DNA of 64,000 nt from Nitrospira sp. KM1. GTDB lineage: Bacteria > Nitrospirota > Nitrospiria > Nitrospirales > Nitrospiraceae. Location: contig NZ_AP022671.1 in the NCBI RefSeq assembly GCF_011405515.1, positions 186,001 to 250,000 of the forward strand, written 5' to 3'. A model generated the notes under the pieces. It was not told where the DNA came from. It did not search any database and saw only the letters and a list, made by a program, of their open reading frames with translations. How positions within the stretch are numbered: position 1 is the first letter of the stretch; the number at the start of each line of letters is the position of its first letter. A program made the translations under genes and the position numbers. Shown one piece after another: positions 18,555-27,757 of the stretch.

Positions 18555-18697
18555 TCGATATACGCATTCTGAGAGGGGACTCCCGTATGGCTAGGCTTTC
18601 ATCACTATCCCCGACAGGCAGAGCAGAGGAGCTCATGCCAGACCACCTGCATAGTCTGAGCAGGCTATGTCATGAGACATATGCAAAAGGAGTATAT

Positions 18698-19288
18698 ATG
18701 AAGCCGATAGGCCTCATTACGATTGTCCTGTGCGCCCTACTTTCTGTTCAGACATACGCCGCGACAGACAAAGACATCACGGTCGTTCGCGTAACTCCCT
18801 CCGTCGATCTCAAACAGGTGCAATATGTGTTATCGCATCAGCGCTCGGAAGTGTTCGAGCAGGGTATGGAGCTGGAGTCGGGTCAATGGGACATTTTCTG
18901 GCGCATCTATGATCAATATGAGAAGGAGAAACAAAAGATTGATGCCAAGCGGTTGCGGTTGCTCGGCACGTTTGTGAAGAGCCAGGGAGCGCTGACTGGT
19001 GATGAGGCGACGAAGTTGATCAAAGCCTCTGGTCTCAATCAACAGGCGGATCTGGCACTACGTCAGAAATACTTCCAAATTTACAGCAAGAAGCTGAATC
19101 CGATTGTGGCGGCGCGATTTGTTCAGCTCGACGATATGGCCGGACTGGTCATTCGTCTGGCGATATTGGGCAATGTTCCATTGATTCGAAACGCATCCGA
19201 AACCGAAGGAGAGCAGGCCGCGTCCTCACCTTCGGTACAGATTGAGCAGCCTGCGGCGACTGGGCAGTCGCCCGCATCTCAACCATGA
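18698..19288 (+). CDS. Helical exported protein (three-member family, divergent copy 2)
   Basis: A 196-residue protein with a signal peptide ending near VQTYAATD. It has a helical domain with an E-x-G-QWDIFWRIYDQYEKEK block that parallels FWPLYDSYQQEL in 15867-16403 and FWPIYESYQKDL in 50831-51304. It has no lipobox. The C-terminal tail is Gln/Pro/Ser-rich. AAGGAGTATAT precedes the ATG at 18698; the frame is open back to 18551 but upstream coding sense is weak. The palindrome TATGTC-ATGA-GACATA (18666-18681) lies just before the ribosome site. Confidence 0.7.
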   Translation: MKPIGLITIVLCALLSVQTYAATDKDITVVRVTPSVDLKQVQYVLSHQRSEVFEQGMELESGQWDIFWRIYDQYEKEKQKIDAKRLRLLGTFVKSQGALTGDEATKLIKASGLNQQADLALRQKYFQIYSKKLNPIVAARFVQLDDMAGLVIRLAILGNVPLIRNASETEGEQAASSPSVQIEQPAATGQSPASQP

Positions 19289-19325
19289 TGCCACGATAGC
19301 CAACGATCGACCGCAGGGAGGCATA

Positions 19326-19793
19326 ATGACATATCGCTATGTACTGATCGTCCTGACGTTGTGCACATGGATGGCCGGCGAGGCAACCGCCGGCCTCGAC
19401 GTGTTTGTCTATCCGAGCAAAGGACAGAGCAAGGATCAGCAAGAACTGGATGAGTTTGCCTGTTATAAATGGGGCAAGGAGCAAACAGGATTTGATCCGA
19501 CTCAGACGGTGCAACAGGCCGCTCCACCCCAGCAACACGGTCAAGTGGTCGGCGGCGCCGCCAGAGGCGCTGCTTTGGGGGCGATCGGCGGAGCGATCGC
19601 AGGAGATGCCGGGAAGGGTGCGGCCATCGGGGCGGCCGTGGGTGGAGGAGCCGGCGCGATGAGGCGCAGAGGCCAAGCTCGGCAGGCCGAGGCGGCGCAA
19701 CAGAAAGCCGAGGAGAAGTATGAAGCCAGCCTCGCCGGCTATAAGCGCGCATTCTCTGCCTGCATGACCGGACGAGGCTACACGGTCAGCTGA
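19326..19793 (+). CDS. Glycine-zipper exported protein (copy 2)
   Basis: A 155-residue protein, the same length as 3759-4226 and similar throughout. A signal peptide ends at GEATAG, then FVYPSKGQSKDQQELDEFAC and YKWGKEQTGFDP, then a Gly/Ala zipper (GGAARGAALGAIGGAIAGDA), a charged helix and RAFSACMTGRGYTV. The two Cys are kept. Such zippers insert in or oligomerise at membranes; the function is unknown. AGGGAGG at 19315 supports the ATG at 19326. It is followed 42 bases later by an HdeD-like gene. Confidence 0.8.
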   Translation: MTYRYVLIVLTLCTWMAGEATAGLDVFVYPSKGQSKDQQELDEFACYKWGKEQTGFDPTQTVQQAAPPQQHGQVVGGAARGAALGAIGGAIAGDAGKGAAIGAAVGGGAGAMRRRGQARQAEAAQQKAEEKYEASLAGYKRAFSACMTGRGYTVS

Positions 19794-19835
19794 GCAGATG
19801 GTTGCGTATCGTTTCGATAGGGGAGTGATATCCCT

Positions 19836-20429
19836 ATGAACCATATCCAGATGTTGGATCAACTCAGCGGAAACTGGGGATGGGTGTTCTTGCGCGGAGC
19901 GGCCGGGGTGACGTTCGGCATCCTCGCTTTGGCCTGGCCCGGCGTCACTCTCGTGGTCCTCACGCTATGTTTCGGCGCCTATGCGTTGACAGACGGCATC
20001 TTTGCCTTATTGGCGGCGTACCGGAGGCGTGAGGGACGCAACCCGGTATGGCCGTGGGTGTTAGTTGGGCTTCTGGGTGTCGGTGCCGGGACTACGACGT
20101 TTCTCTGGCCGGAGATGACGGCATTGGCCCTCCTGATGTTCATTGCCTTCTGGGCTTTGTTCATCGGCATACTCCAAATTGCCGCGGCGATTCGTCTGCG
20201 CAAGGCAATCGACAACGAATGGTTACTTGGCGCGTCGGGCGGCTTATCCGTGCTCTTCGGTGTACTTATGATTGCGAGTCCAGGCGCTGGTGCCGTGGCT
20301 GTCGCCTGGATGATCGGGATCTATTCGATCGCATTCGGCATATTGCTTATCGTGCTCGGGCTCCGGTTGAAGAGATTTCACGACAGGAGACACCAGCACA
20401 GACATGCCGGTGCAGCCCAAAGCGGTTGA
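19836..20429 (+). CDS. HdeD-family (DUF308) membrane protein
   Basis: A 197-residue inner-membrane protein with six predicted helices in three pairs: WGWVFLRGAAGVTFGILAL, LVVLTLCFGAYALTDGIFAL, ALLMFIAFWALFIGILQI, GGLSVLFGVLMIASPGAGAV and VAWMIGIYSIAFGILLIVLG. This repeat is typical of HdeD/DUF308 proteins, one of which contributes to acid resistance in E. coli at high cell density. The C-terminus is a short His/Arg-rich tail. Neighbours are stress- and envelope-type genes, which fits. Confidence 0.9.
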   Translation: MNHIQMLDQLSGNWGWVFLRGAAGVTFGILALAWPGVTLVVLTLCFGAYALTDGIFALLAAYRRREGRNPVWPWVLVGLLGVGAGTTTFLWPEMTALALLMFIAFWALFIGILQIAAAIRLRKAIDNEWLLGASGGLSVLFGVLMIASPGAGAVAVAWMIGIYSIAFGILLIVLGLRLKRFHDRRHQHRHAGAAQSG

Positions 20430-20620
20430 CATCGTCCAGCGATCGGAACAACGAATCTTTGCCTGTGATGGTTCTCCGTGAAAGTCAGGATGTGTCTGCG
20501 ATGCGCCAACAGAGTCGTTCCCTTCAGATGCTGCCACTGATAAATTCTTGTCGTTGACACCCACTCTGTTCATGTCATATGTGATTTAGGTAGATATGTT
20601 AGAACCGGGGCTCTCTGTTC

Positions 20621-22201
20621 GTGAAAAGCTTATTGCCGAATGACCAGATCAGCAATCTTGTATTGACTGCCATACTCTGCCTGGCAGTCGGCGCTGCGCA
20701 TGCCGAATCACGGTTCGATGCATTGGCGGAATTATCGTACAGTGAAAACCGTCCCACAGCTGAGACGGCACAGGCCCTTCGCGATGAGGTGCTGTTTCAA
20801 CGCGCAACTCAGATCTATCTTTGGGCCTTGCCGCTACTGAATACACTCGGCATGAAAGAAGGGTCGGAGCAGGCGTTCGGATCAGGCTATAAAATTCTGC
20901 CCGTGTGGAAGCGACGGCTCGATGCCAATACATTGATCACAACTCCGAACTCCGATGTCATCTACGCGATGGGGTACGTGGATCTTGGCGCAGATGGTCC
21001 GCTCGTGTTTGAAGCTCCGCCGAAGCTTCAGGGCATCCTGCTCGATTTCTGGCAACGACCAATTCCAGCCGACGGCGGAAAGTATTTCGGGGATGTCGGA
21101 CTGGCCGGCCCTGACAAGGGAAGGGGAGGAAAATTCCTCCTGTTGCCTCCCGGGTACAAGGGTCACGTACCGAAAGGCTATTACGGCTATCGATCCTCCA
21201 CAAACAACGTGTTCATATTTCTGCGGGCCTTTTATCAAGATCCGGACAATCTGACCCCGGCCGTGGAATTGATCGAACGATCAAGAATTTATCCATTGGG
21301 CAGAAAAGAGGACGCCGGTGGGATGGTATTTCCCGATGCCTCCGGCGTGCCGGTCAACATGCTGCCGGCCACTGACAGTCGGGCATTTGATCAACTCAAG
21401 CGTCTGATAGACAGCGAGAATCGAACCGTTGCGGATAAGGATTGGCTGGGCATGCTGGCGTCGATTGGAATCGTCAAAGGGGAACCATTTAGCCCGGATG
21501 CGCACGCTCGCGAGATTTTGGATCGGGCTGCCAAGACCGCCTACAAGATGAGCCGCGTCATTGGCTTTCAAGATGTCGTAAGCGGGCGCTCATTTCTCAT
21601 ATATCCGGATCGCCGCTGGCTCAATCCGGTCGCCGATGGTACGCCCGACAAACCGGCAGGCCCATTCGATCTGGCTTGGAAACGCACTCAAGAAGGATAT
21701 CTCGATCTCGACATGCGGATCTGGTTTTTTACCAACTACTATTCGATCAGTCCAGGGATGATGTCGCAGATACCTGGGAAAGGAGCCAGGTACATGGTCG
21801 CGTTTGTGGATAGCCAGGGCGCCATGTTATCCGGAGGAACACAGTATCGCTTGAGGCTTCCTCCTGCTATTCCGGCAGCCAATTTCTGGTCTGTGACTGT
21901 CTACGAAGCCGAAAACGGGTCGGGCCTGGCCAATGGCCGACCCTTTCCTTCCCTAGGTTCTCGCGACAAGCCAATGACCAACGATGATGGTTCGACGGAT
22001 CTGTTTCTCGGGCCGACGGCGCCGGAGGGCAGGGAAAGTAACTGGCTTGCCACGGTACCGGGCAAGGGATACTTTGCCATTCTGAGACTCTATGGTCCCA
22101 CCGGGTCAGCCCTCGATAAATCGTGGAAGCCGGGCGACATTGAATCCATAACGGCGACCGAAGTGTCCGAGAAGGAAGCGCACGATCTCACCAATAGATG
22201 A
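20621..22201 (+). CDS. DUF1254/DUF1214 exported protein (long copy)
   Basis: A 526-residue protein from a GTG start with a signal peptide ending at GAAHAES. The DUF1254 domain follows (ATQIYLWALPLLNTLGMKEG, then TLITTPNSDVIYAMGYVDL), and the C-terminal DUF1214 domain includes RYMVAFVDSQGAMLSGG, then LPPAIPAANFWSVTVYEAEN and LRLYGPTGSALDKSWKPGD. These two-domain proteins are common and beta-rich but their biochemical role is not established. A shorter relative follows 88 bases downstream; the pair suggests local duplication and divergence. Confidence 0.9.
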   Translation: MKSLLPNDQISNLVLTAILCLAVGAAHAESRFDALAELSYSENRPTAETAQALRDEVLFQRATQIYLWALPLLNTLGMKEGSEQAFGSGYKILPVWKRRLDANTLITTPNSDVIYAMGYVDLGADGPLVFEAPPKLQGILLDFWQRPIPADGGKYFGDVGLAGPDKGRGGKFLLLPPGYKGHVPKGYYGYRSSTNNVFIFLRAFYQDPDNLTPAVELIERSRIYPLGRKEDAGGMVFPDASGVPVNMLPATDSRAFDQLKRLIDSENRTVADKDWLGMLASIGIVKGEPFSPDAHAREILDRAAKTAYKMSRVIGFQDVVSGRSFLIYPDRRWLNPVADGTPDKPAGPFDLAWKRTQEGYLDLDMRIWFFTNYYSISPGMMSQIPGKGARYMVAFVDSQGAMLSGGTQYRLRLPPAIPAANFWSVTVYEAENGSGLANGRPFPSLGSRDKPMTNDDGSTDLFLGPTAPEGRESNWLATVPGKGYFAILRLYGPTGSALDKSWKPGDIESITATEVSEKEAHDLTNR

Positions 22202-22289
22202 AATTCCGGGAGGCAACCTGAATCACGAGTGAAGACCAAAGAATCACGAGAACCGTATGGATAATATTTTGAAAAGTGAGGACACGACT

Positions 22290-23348
22290 ATGAGATGTAC
22301 ACGAAAGGCAGTACTGCTCGCGCTTGTCGTCTTTTTGGTGTCGGCACCGCTCAGTGCGCATGCCAAATCCGCTCGTCAAACTCCTGCCCCACCACCCAAG
22401 CCTGTTCCGGTCACGGTAGACAATTTCATCCGGGCTGAATCGGATCTCTATTTCAGTAATGTTGTGAAAGATCACGGGTTCGGCGAATTTAAACACAATC
22501 GCGTCGTGACTCCGCTTGATAAGCAGAACGTAATACGCATGAACCGCGACACGCTGTATTCGGGAGCGGTGTTTGATCTGGATGCAGGGCCGGTCACAAT
22601 CACACTTCCCGAGGCCGGGGCACGATTTATGTCGATGCAGGTGATCACAGAGGACCATCTGTCGCCAACCGTCGCCTATAAGGCCGGAAGCTACACATTG
22701 TCGCATGACGACATCGATACACGGTACATCATGGTGGCAGTTCGTATCCTCGTGGATGCAATGGACATGAAAGACCTACAGCAGGCGCATGCGCTTCAAG
22801 ATGCCATCAAGGTAGAGCAGGCCGGCGCCGGTCATTTCGAGGTGCCTTACTGGGATGCGGTCAGTCAAAAGAAGATACGCGATGCGCTGTTGGTGCTTGG
22901 CTCCTCAGTTCCAGACTCGAAGCAAATGTTCGGGACGAAGGAACAGATCTCTCCGTTGCGTCACCTCATCGGCTCGGCCACCGCCTGGGGCGGTAACCCG
23001 GAGACGGAAGCCGCCTACCTAAACGTCACCCCTCAAAGAAATGACGGAGTCACCGTCCACACCTTGACCGTCAGGGATGTCCCGGTTGACGGCTTTTGGT
23101 CCATCAGTGTCTACAATTCCAGGGGATATTTCGAAGCCAACAAATATGACGCCTATTCGTTGAACAGCATCACGTCCAAGAAGCGGATCGACGGCTCGGT
23201 GACCGTGCAGTTTGGAGGGTGCAACGGAAAGGTTGCCAATTGCCTTCCGATTATGCGTGGCTGGAATTATATCGTGCGACTCTACCGGCCACATCCCGAA
23301 ATCCTGACCGGTTCCTGGGTGTTTCCTGAAGCCCAACCAATGAAGTAA
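22290..23348 (+). CDS. DUF1254/DUF1214 exported protein (short copy)
   Basis: A 352-residue protein with signal peptide ending at SAHAKS and a Pro-rich linker. The DUF1254 part is reduced (VRVVTPLDKQ-like region with MNRDTLYSGAVFDLDAGPV), and the DUF1214 part is intact: LTVRDVPVDGFWSISVYNSR and MRGWNYIVRLYRPHPEILTG. The N-V-I-R-M-N-R-D-T-L-Y block parallels TTPNSDVIY in the long copy. The start at 22290 is favoured over 22257 because the shorter version begins directly with a Lys/Arg n-region. Confidence 0.85.
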   Translation: MRCTRKAVLLALVVFLVSAPLSAHAKSARQTPAPPPKPVPVTVDNFIRAESDLYFSNVVKDHGFGEFKHNRVVTPLDKQNVIRMNRDTLYSGAVFDLDAGPVTITLPEAGARFMSMQVITEDHLSPTVAYKAGSYTLSHDDIDTRYIMVAVRILVDAMDMKDLQQAHALQDAIKVEQAGAGHFEVPYWDAVSQKKIRDALLVLGSSVPDSKQMFGTKEQISPLRHLIGSATAWGGNPETEAAYLNVTPQRNDGVTVHTLTVRDVPVDGFWSISVYNSRGYFEANKYDAYSLNSITSKKRIDGSVTVQFGGCNGKVANCLPIMRGWNYIVRLYRPHPEILTGSWVFPEAQPMK

Positions 23349-23377
23349 GGCCATTCGGCCTGTGCAAGCAAAATGGA

Positions 23378-23393
23378 CTGGTAGTTCTGACAG
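23378..23393. promoter_or_regulatory. Palindromic operator candidate, site 3 (left half degraded)
   Basis: CTGGTA-GTTC-TGACAG; the right half is perfect and the left half has lost two matches. TTCATGGCA begins 16 nt downstream, just as at site 2. It lies upstream of a decayed sulfatase fragment, consistent with a promoter left without its gene. Confidence 0.4.
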
Positions 23394-23526
23394 TTCCTCT
23401 CGTCCGGGCTTCATGGCAGAACAGCTAGGGAACTTCCCTGCTCGCAGAGGAGTTTGGAGAGGGTGGGATGTGCGATCAACGAATTGGGATTGGTATGCCA
23501 ATGTTGAGAGAGGAATCAGAGAAGGT

Positions 23527-23690
23527 ATGGCTGTACGCCCGGGCAACGGAACGCCGAGCGTATTGCATCGTCCAGATTCTTACTTTCCTGGCAACGTCGG
23601 ACGTACGTTTCTTGACTCAAACAAGGCGCAGTTTCCTGGGCCATCCAAGCGCCCAAGGCGAAAAGTGCAGTGGGGGTTCCCTCCCGGCAG
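23527..23690 (+). pseudogene. Arylsulfatase N-terminal remnant
   Basis: Starting at ATG 23527 (GAGAAGG upstream) the frame encodes NGTPSVLHRPDSYFPGNVGR followed by TFLDSNKAQFPGP. This corresponds closely to residues about 45-75 of the intact sulfatase at 37272 (DGTPTVLPRPDFRFPGSVGR, TFLDSDPAQFPQP). The similarity then breaks: the expected QAPKGAPNVV is present only as QAPKAKSAVG in another frame. The metal-binding and formylglycine regions are absent, so nothing functional can be made. Sequence of a different gene remnant follows at once. Confidence 0.7.
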
Positions 23691-24090
23691 ATCATCGTCA
23701 TATCGAGCCTGGCGGCAATGACCAGGCTTGCAGCCCGTGCTGACAACTCGAGATCCACGGAGCGAATGGATGGTGAATATGTCAAGATCGCAATCCGGCG
23801 TCACAACGTTGTGCAGCCGGAGGGAAGACTCATCGAGCCGACCCGATCGACGGCCATGGACAATTTGGAGTGTGTGTCTTTGAGGAGAATCGTCAGTGCG
23901 AAGAATGGGCACTGTTCCGCGTGCATTGTCAGACCGGAGGAGTAAACGTGACCGGGTATTCCGCCTCAGCCGGGCGCTATTGCGCCATCACCGGCGGTCG
24001 TTATCCGGTAACCCAACACAGCGGGGCACGGATGAAACCGGCGTCTGCGAGTCGCCGAATGGCAAGAGGTGCGAGGCGGCGGCCTACTAG
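23670..24090 (+). pseudogene. Frameshifted DUF333 lipoprotein gene
   Basis: Three frames together give one recognisable protein. Frame 1 (about 23682-23790): RQIIVISSLAAMTRLAARAD, a signal peptide whose lipobox Cys appears replaced by Arg. Frame 2 (23792-24028): NPASQRCAAGGKTHRAD and FGVCVFEENRQCEEWALFR, a DUF333 domain, then ASAGRYCAITGGRYPVTQ starting a second one. Frame 3 (about 24028-24090): TDETGVCESPNGKRCEAAAY then a stop, its second half. At least two frameshifts and a lost lipobox make this a pseudogene. DUF333 proteins are small secreted proteins of unknown function. Confidence 0.7.
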
Positions 24091-24137
24091 AAGCGAGTTT
24101 GCAACTGAATTGTTGAAGAACGACAAGGCGAGAGGGA

Positions 24138-24689
24138 ATGATGCCAACTGATGAGCATGAAAAGTCTGAGACCGGAGACCTGATTGTTCCGACGGGGACC
24201 CGACGCAGTTTTTTCGAGTGGGTCACGCGCGCCGCAGCGGGCTTGATCGGCCTGAGTCTTGCGATTCCTCTGGCGGGATACGTGGTTTCTCCCACTCTGA
24301 AGCGCCGCGAGTCCAAATGGTCTGAGGTCGGAACCATAGATGAACTCACAGGCGGAATTCCCAAGGCGCTGGATTATGTCGCCACGATCCGTGACGGCTA
24401 TGTCGAGTCGAAGATTCATAAAGCCGTTTGGGCGGTCAAGCAGCCGGATGGCGCCGTGACGGTCTTCTCTCCCATGTGCACGCATCTGGGCTGCGGCTAT
24501 ACGTGGAACGATGAGGAAAAAAAGTTCAAATGTCCCTGCCACGGCAGTGTGTATGACATCTCGGGGCAGGTGATTGCCGGCCCTGCCCCGCGGCCGCTCG
24601 ACCGCCTTCCGGCAAAAGTCGAAAATGGGCGTGTGTTGGTGATGTACAAAGAGTTCAAATCGGGGAGCCGCGAACAGACGGAAATCTAG
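24138..24689 (+). CDS. Rieske iron-sulfur subunit of a cytochrome bc-type complex
   Basis: A 183-residue protein. The N-terminus has a Tat-like motif (TRRSFFEW) and one membrane anchor (AAGLIGLSLAIPLAGYVV). The Rieske fold carries box I CTHLGC (Cys114, His116 ligands) and box II CPCHG (Cys132, His135), with Cys119 and Cys134 placed for the disulfide. It would take an electron from quinol bound at cytochrome b and hand it to a c-type heme on the positive side of the membrane. It is the first gene of a three-gene cassette with NirK-cytochrome c (63-bp gap) and cytochrome b-cytochrome c. Confidence 0.95.
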   Translation: MMPTDEHEKSETGDLIVPTGTRRSFFEWVTRAAAGLIGLSLAIPLAGYVVSPTLKRRESKWSEVGTIDELTGGIPKALDYVATIRDGYVESKIHKAVWAVKQPDGAVTVFSPMCTHLGCGYTWNDEEKKFKCPCHGSVYDISGQVIAGPAPRPLDRLPAKVENGRVLVMYKEFKSGSREQTEI

Positions 24690-24752
24690 TATGGCAGGGC
24701 ATCGGAGAGGACACGGTCTGACCAGGGGAGAGATCACCTGAGAAAGGATCTT

Positions 24753-26273
24753 ATGCGAGAAAAAACGGATATGCCTTCTTGCCGCATTGGCCGCGCGGCA
24801 CTGTCTCACACCATGGGCCGGGCCGCCTTTGGTTGTTTTCTACTCGTCGTCTGCAACATACCGCCTGACGTATCAGCGCAACCCGTTACATTGGTCAAGC
24901 AGTCGGATGCCAAACGCGGCGTTCCCGGAACCACGCCGGCCAATGAGCTTGCGACGATCGAGACGGTCACGACCCATGCGCCATCGGTGCCACCTCCTAT
25001 CAGACGTCGCCAGCCCGCGAAGGTCAAGGTCGAGTTGGAGACGACGGAGGTCGCGCTACCTCTATCGGAAGGAATCGACTATACGTTCTGGACGTTCGGG
25101 GGCAAGGTCCCGGGAAAATTTATCCGTGTGCGCGAGGGCGATACAGTCGAATTTCACCTGATGAATCATCCCGACAGTCGATTTCCCCATAACATCGACC
25201 TGCATGCCGTCACCGGACCGGGCGGAGGAGCCGCCAGCAGCAATACGGCGCCTGGAAAACGGACACAGTTTACCTTCAAAGCGCTGAATCCGGGTTTGTA
25301 CGTCTATCACTGCGCCACTGCCCCCGTGGGTGAACACGTCGCGAATGGGATGTACGGACTGATTCTCGTCGAACCGGCTGCAGGATTGTCGGCTGTAGAT
25401 CGGGAGTATTATGTCATGCAGAGCGACTTCTATACGGCAGGAAAGTACGGTGAGCATGGTCATCAGGCTTTCGATATGCTCAAAGCCGTCGACGAGCATC
25501 CGACGTACGTCGTCTTTAACGGCGCCGTCGGCTCGTTGATGGGCGAACATGCGTTGAAGGCCAAGGTTGGCGACCGTATCAGGCTGTTTGTGGGCAACGG
25601 CGGACCTAATCTGGTGTCGAGCTTCCACGTGATCGGTGAGATCTTCGATCGGGTGTATGCGGAAGCAGGGACGCGATTCTCGGAGCATATTCAGACCACG
25701 CTGGTGCCTGCAGGAGGCGCCGCCATCGTGGAATTCAAAGTCGACGTGCCAGGTTCCTACAAGCTTGTCGATCATTCGATCCTTCGTGCGTTCAATAAGG
25801 GCGCCCTTGGCGAGTTGGCCGTCACGGGTTCGGAGAATACAGCGATCTATTCGGGGAAGCAGGCGGAATCGGACTATCAAGCGCCAACCGTTGCGTCAGG
25901 CAAACGTCCGGAACCGGTGCCGGCCAACGGTACTCCGGCATCTGTTGCCACAGGCGCGACCCTCTATAAGACATACTGCATGGGTTGTCATCAATCCGAA
26001 GGACAGGGGCTGCCGGGTACATTTCCACCGCTGGCGAAGTCCGACTTTCTCATGGCCGACAAAGCACGCTCGGTCCGGACCGTCCTGCATGGTTTGACCG
26101 GGCCGATTCAGGTCAACGGGCAAAAATACAATGGTGTCATGCCACCGATGGGACACCTCAAGAATGAGGAAGTCGCCGGTATTCTGAGCTATGTCAGAAG
26201 CTCTTGGGGGAATGAGGGCGATCCGGTCTCTCCCGCCGAGGTGGCAGCCGGCCGGGGAGAGCGTTCGCATTGA
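24753..26273 (+). CDS. nirK: Class II copper nitrite reductase with C-terminal cytochrome c domain
   Basis: A 506-residue exported enzyme reducing nitrite to nitric oxide. Two cupredoxin domains carry all ligands: His146 (type 1), Asp149 (catalytic), His151 (type 2) in [10 protein letters not shown]; His186 (type 2), Cys187, His195 and Met200 (type 1) in [16 protein letters not shown]; catalytic His292 in [11 protein letters not shown]; His341 (type 2) in [13 protein letters not shown]. The C-x7-H spacing fits class II (AniA-like) enzymes. A class I cytochrome c follows, with heme site CMGCH (409-413) and a likely Met ligand in GVMPPMG, as in three-domain nitrite reductases of the Ralstonia pickettii kind. 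It lies between Rieske and cytochrome b genes, where a cytochrome c1 gene would be expected. Confidence 0.93.
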   Translation: MREKTDMPSCRIGRAALSHTMGRAAFGCFLLVVCNIPPDVSAQPVTLVKQSDAKRGVPGTTPANELATIETVTTHAPSVPPPIRRRQPAKVKVELETTEVALPLSEGIDYTFWTFGGKVPGKFIRVREGDTVEFHLMNHPDSRFPHNIDLHAVTGPGGGAASSNTAPGKRTQFTFKALNPGLYVYHCATAPVGEHVANGMYGLILVEPAAGLSAVDREYYVMQSDFYTAGKYGEHGHQAFDMLKAVDEHPTYVVFNGAVGSLMGEHALKAKVGDRIRLFVGNGGPNLVSSFHVIGEIFDRVYAEAGTRFSEHIQTTLVPAGGAAIVEFKVDVPGSYKLVDHSILRAFNKGALGELAVTGSENTAIYSGKQAESDYQAPTVASGKRPEPVPANGTPASVATGATLYKTYCMGCHQSEGQGLPGTFPPLAKSDFLMADKARSVRTVLHGLTGPIQVNGQKYNGVMPPMGHLKNEEVAGILSYVRSSWGNEGDPVSPAEVAAGRGERSH

Positions 26274-26331
26274 AATGGACGAGCAGAACGTGTTGTGCGT
26301 CGTCCGACGCGCATCAAGGGAGACGTAGGTG

Positions 26332-27660
26332 ATGCAATTACGAATATATGACTGGATGGATCGTCGGCTGAAGCTCAAGGCGCTTGAGAAGACGCTGTTG
26401 GACGAACCGATTCCGGGTGGTGCCAGTTGGATTTATGTGTTTGGGTCGGCCACGCTGTTTCTTTTCGTGCTGCAGGCCGTCACCGGAATGTTCCTTGCCA
26501 TCTACTACGCACCCACACCGGACCATGCCTATGACAGCGTGCAGTTCATCGAGGGCCAGGTTGCATTCGGCTGGTTCGTCCGCGGTCTTCATCACTGGGG
26601 AGCCTCCGGGATGGTGGTCGCAGTGGGCCTCCACATGCTCCAGGTGTTTCTCTACGGCGCCTACAAGCCGCCGCGCGAGATGATGTGGATCGTCGGAGTG
26701 ATCTTGCTGCTGCTCGTGCTTGGGTTTGCATTCACCGGCTATCTGCTGCCCTGGGACCAGACTGCTTATTGGGCCACGCAGGTCGGGATCAATATGGTGG
26801 GGACGGTTCCTCTCGTCGGAGACTTTCTCGCGCGAGTCATGCGGGGAGGCGAGACGCTCGGAGCATTGACCCTTTCGCGGTTTTTCGCCATCCATGTGCT
26901 CTTTCTTCCGGCAGTGATCATCCTGGGTATCATGGTGCACCTCTTCATTCTCCGCCGGGTCGGCCCCGCCGGACCTTGGGACGAGAAGAAGGCGTCCGCC
27001 AAGCGTGAGGCATTTTATCCGCGGCAGGTCTATATGGATGCCGTGGTGATGTTGGTCGTATTCGCTACGCTTGCCGTTCTCGCCACGTCCGTACCGTTTC
27101 CTCTTACGGACAAGGCCAATCCATCGGACACGAGCTTCGTCCCTGTTCCTGAATGGTACTTTCTGTTCTATTACGAATTGCTCAAGCACGTGCACGGCCC
27201 GCTGGAGCCGCTGGTGACCTGGGTGCTGCCGGCTCTTTTCATCACCACGCTCATATTGTGGCCGTTCCTCGACCGTAAGGTATCGCGCAGCCCTGCCTCT
27301 CGACCGATTGGGATGACGCTCGGGGTAGTATTTCTCCTCGTCGTCTTCTCGCTGTTGGGGATTTCCTTGAAGAACCTATATGCCGTGAAACGGACCGATC
27401 CGGCCATTGCTCAAGGCAAGGCGGTTTTTGCGCGATTCGGCTGCGCGGGCTGCCATCGGATACATGGCGAGGGTGGAGCCGTCGGGCCTGATCTTTCCTA
27501 TGAAGGGGACAGCCGCCCCGATCGGGAATGGCACCATCGCCACTTCAAGGATCCTCAATCGACTTCGCCGGGGTCGATCATGCCAAAATTCCCATTGACC
27601 GACCAAGAATTGAACGAGTTGACAAGCTATATCCTGTCACTCAAGAAGACAGCAACATAG
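26332..27660 (+). CDS. Cytochrome b (b6/subunit IV fused) with C-terminal cytochrome c
   Basis: A 442-residue membrane protein. Heme-ligand pairs are in RGLHHWGASGMVVAVGLHM (13 residues between the paired His) and AIHVLFLPAVIILGIMVHLF (14 between), the latter spacing typical of b6f-type proteins. The Qo-site motif PEWY occurs in PVPEWYFLFYYELLKH. After the last membrane helix (about 330-350) comes a mono-heme cytochrome c, CAGCH at 371-375, with a Met ligand likely in SIMPKFPLT. It oxidises quinol with the Rieske protein encoded two genes upstream. No separate cytochrome c1 or f gene is present. ATG 26332 is chosen; GTG 26329 is adjacent. Confidence 0.94.
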   Translation: MQLRIYDWMDRRLKLKALEKTLLDEPIPGGASWIYVFGSATLFLFVLQAVTGMFLAIYYAPTPDHAYDSVQFIEGQVAFGWFVRGLHHWGASGMVVAVGLHMLQVFLYGAYKPPREMMWIVGVILLLLVLGFAFTGYLLPWDQTAYWATQVGINMVGTVPLVGDFLARVMRGGETLGALTLSRFFAIHVLFLPAVIILGIMVHLFILRRVGPAGPWDEKKASAKREAFYPRQVYMDAVVMLVVFATLAVLATSVPFPLTDKANPSDTSFVPVPEWYFLFYYELLKHVHGPLEPLVTWVLPALFITTLILWPFLDRKVSRSPASRPIGMTLGVVFLLVVFSLLGISLKNLYAVKRTDPAIAQGKAVFARFGCAGCHRIHGEGGAVGPDLSYEGDSRPDREWHHRHFKDPQSTSPGSIMPKFPLTDQELNELTSYILSLKKTAT

Positions 27661-27757
27661 CGAACGTGAAGGTGGAGGGATCGCTCATCTTCATCTATTC
27701 ATCACGTTCCGAGCGAGAAACGTACCGACAGACTGGGAGCTTAGTCGAGGAGGAAAC

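Noticed and set aside
18666-18681. TATGTC-ATGA-GACATA as an eighth copy of the palindrome
   Set aside because: The TGTC and GACA cores are four bases apart instead of six, and it lies next to the ribosome site with no TG at the fixed offset. Possibly a different signal.
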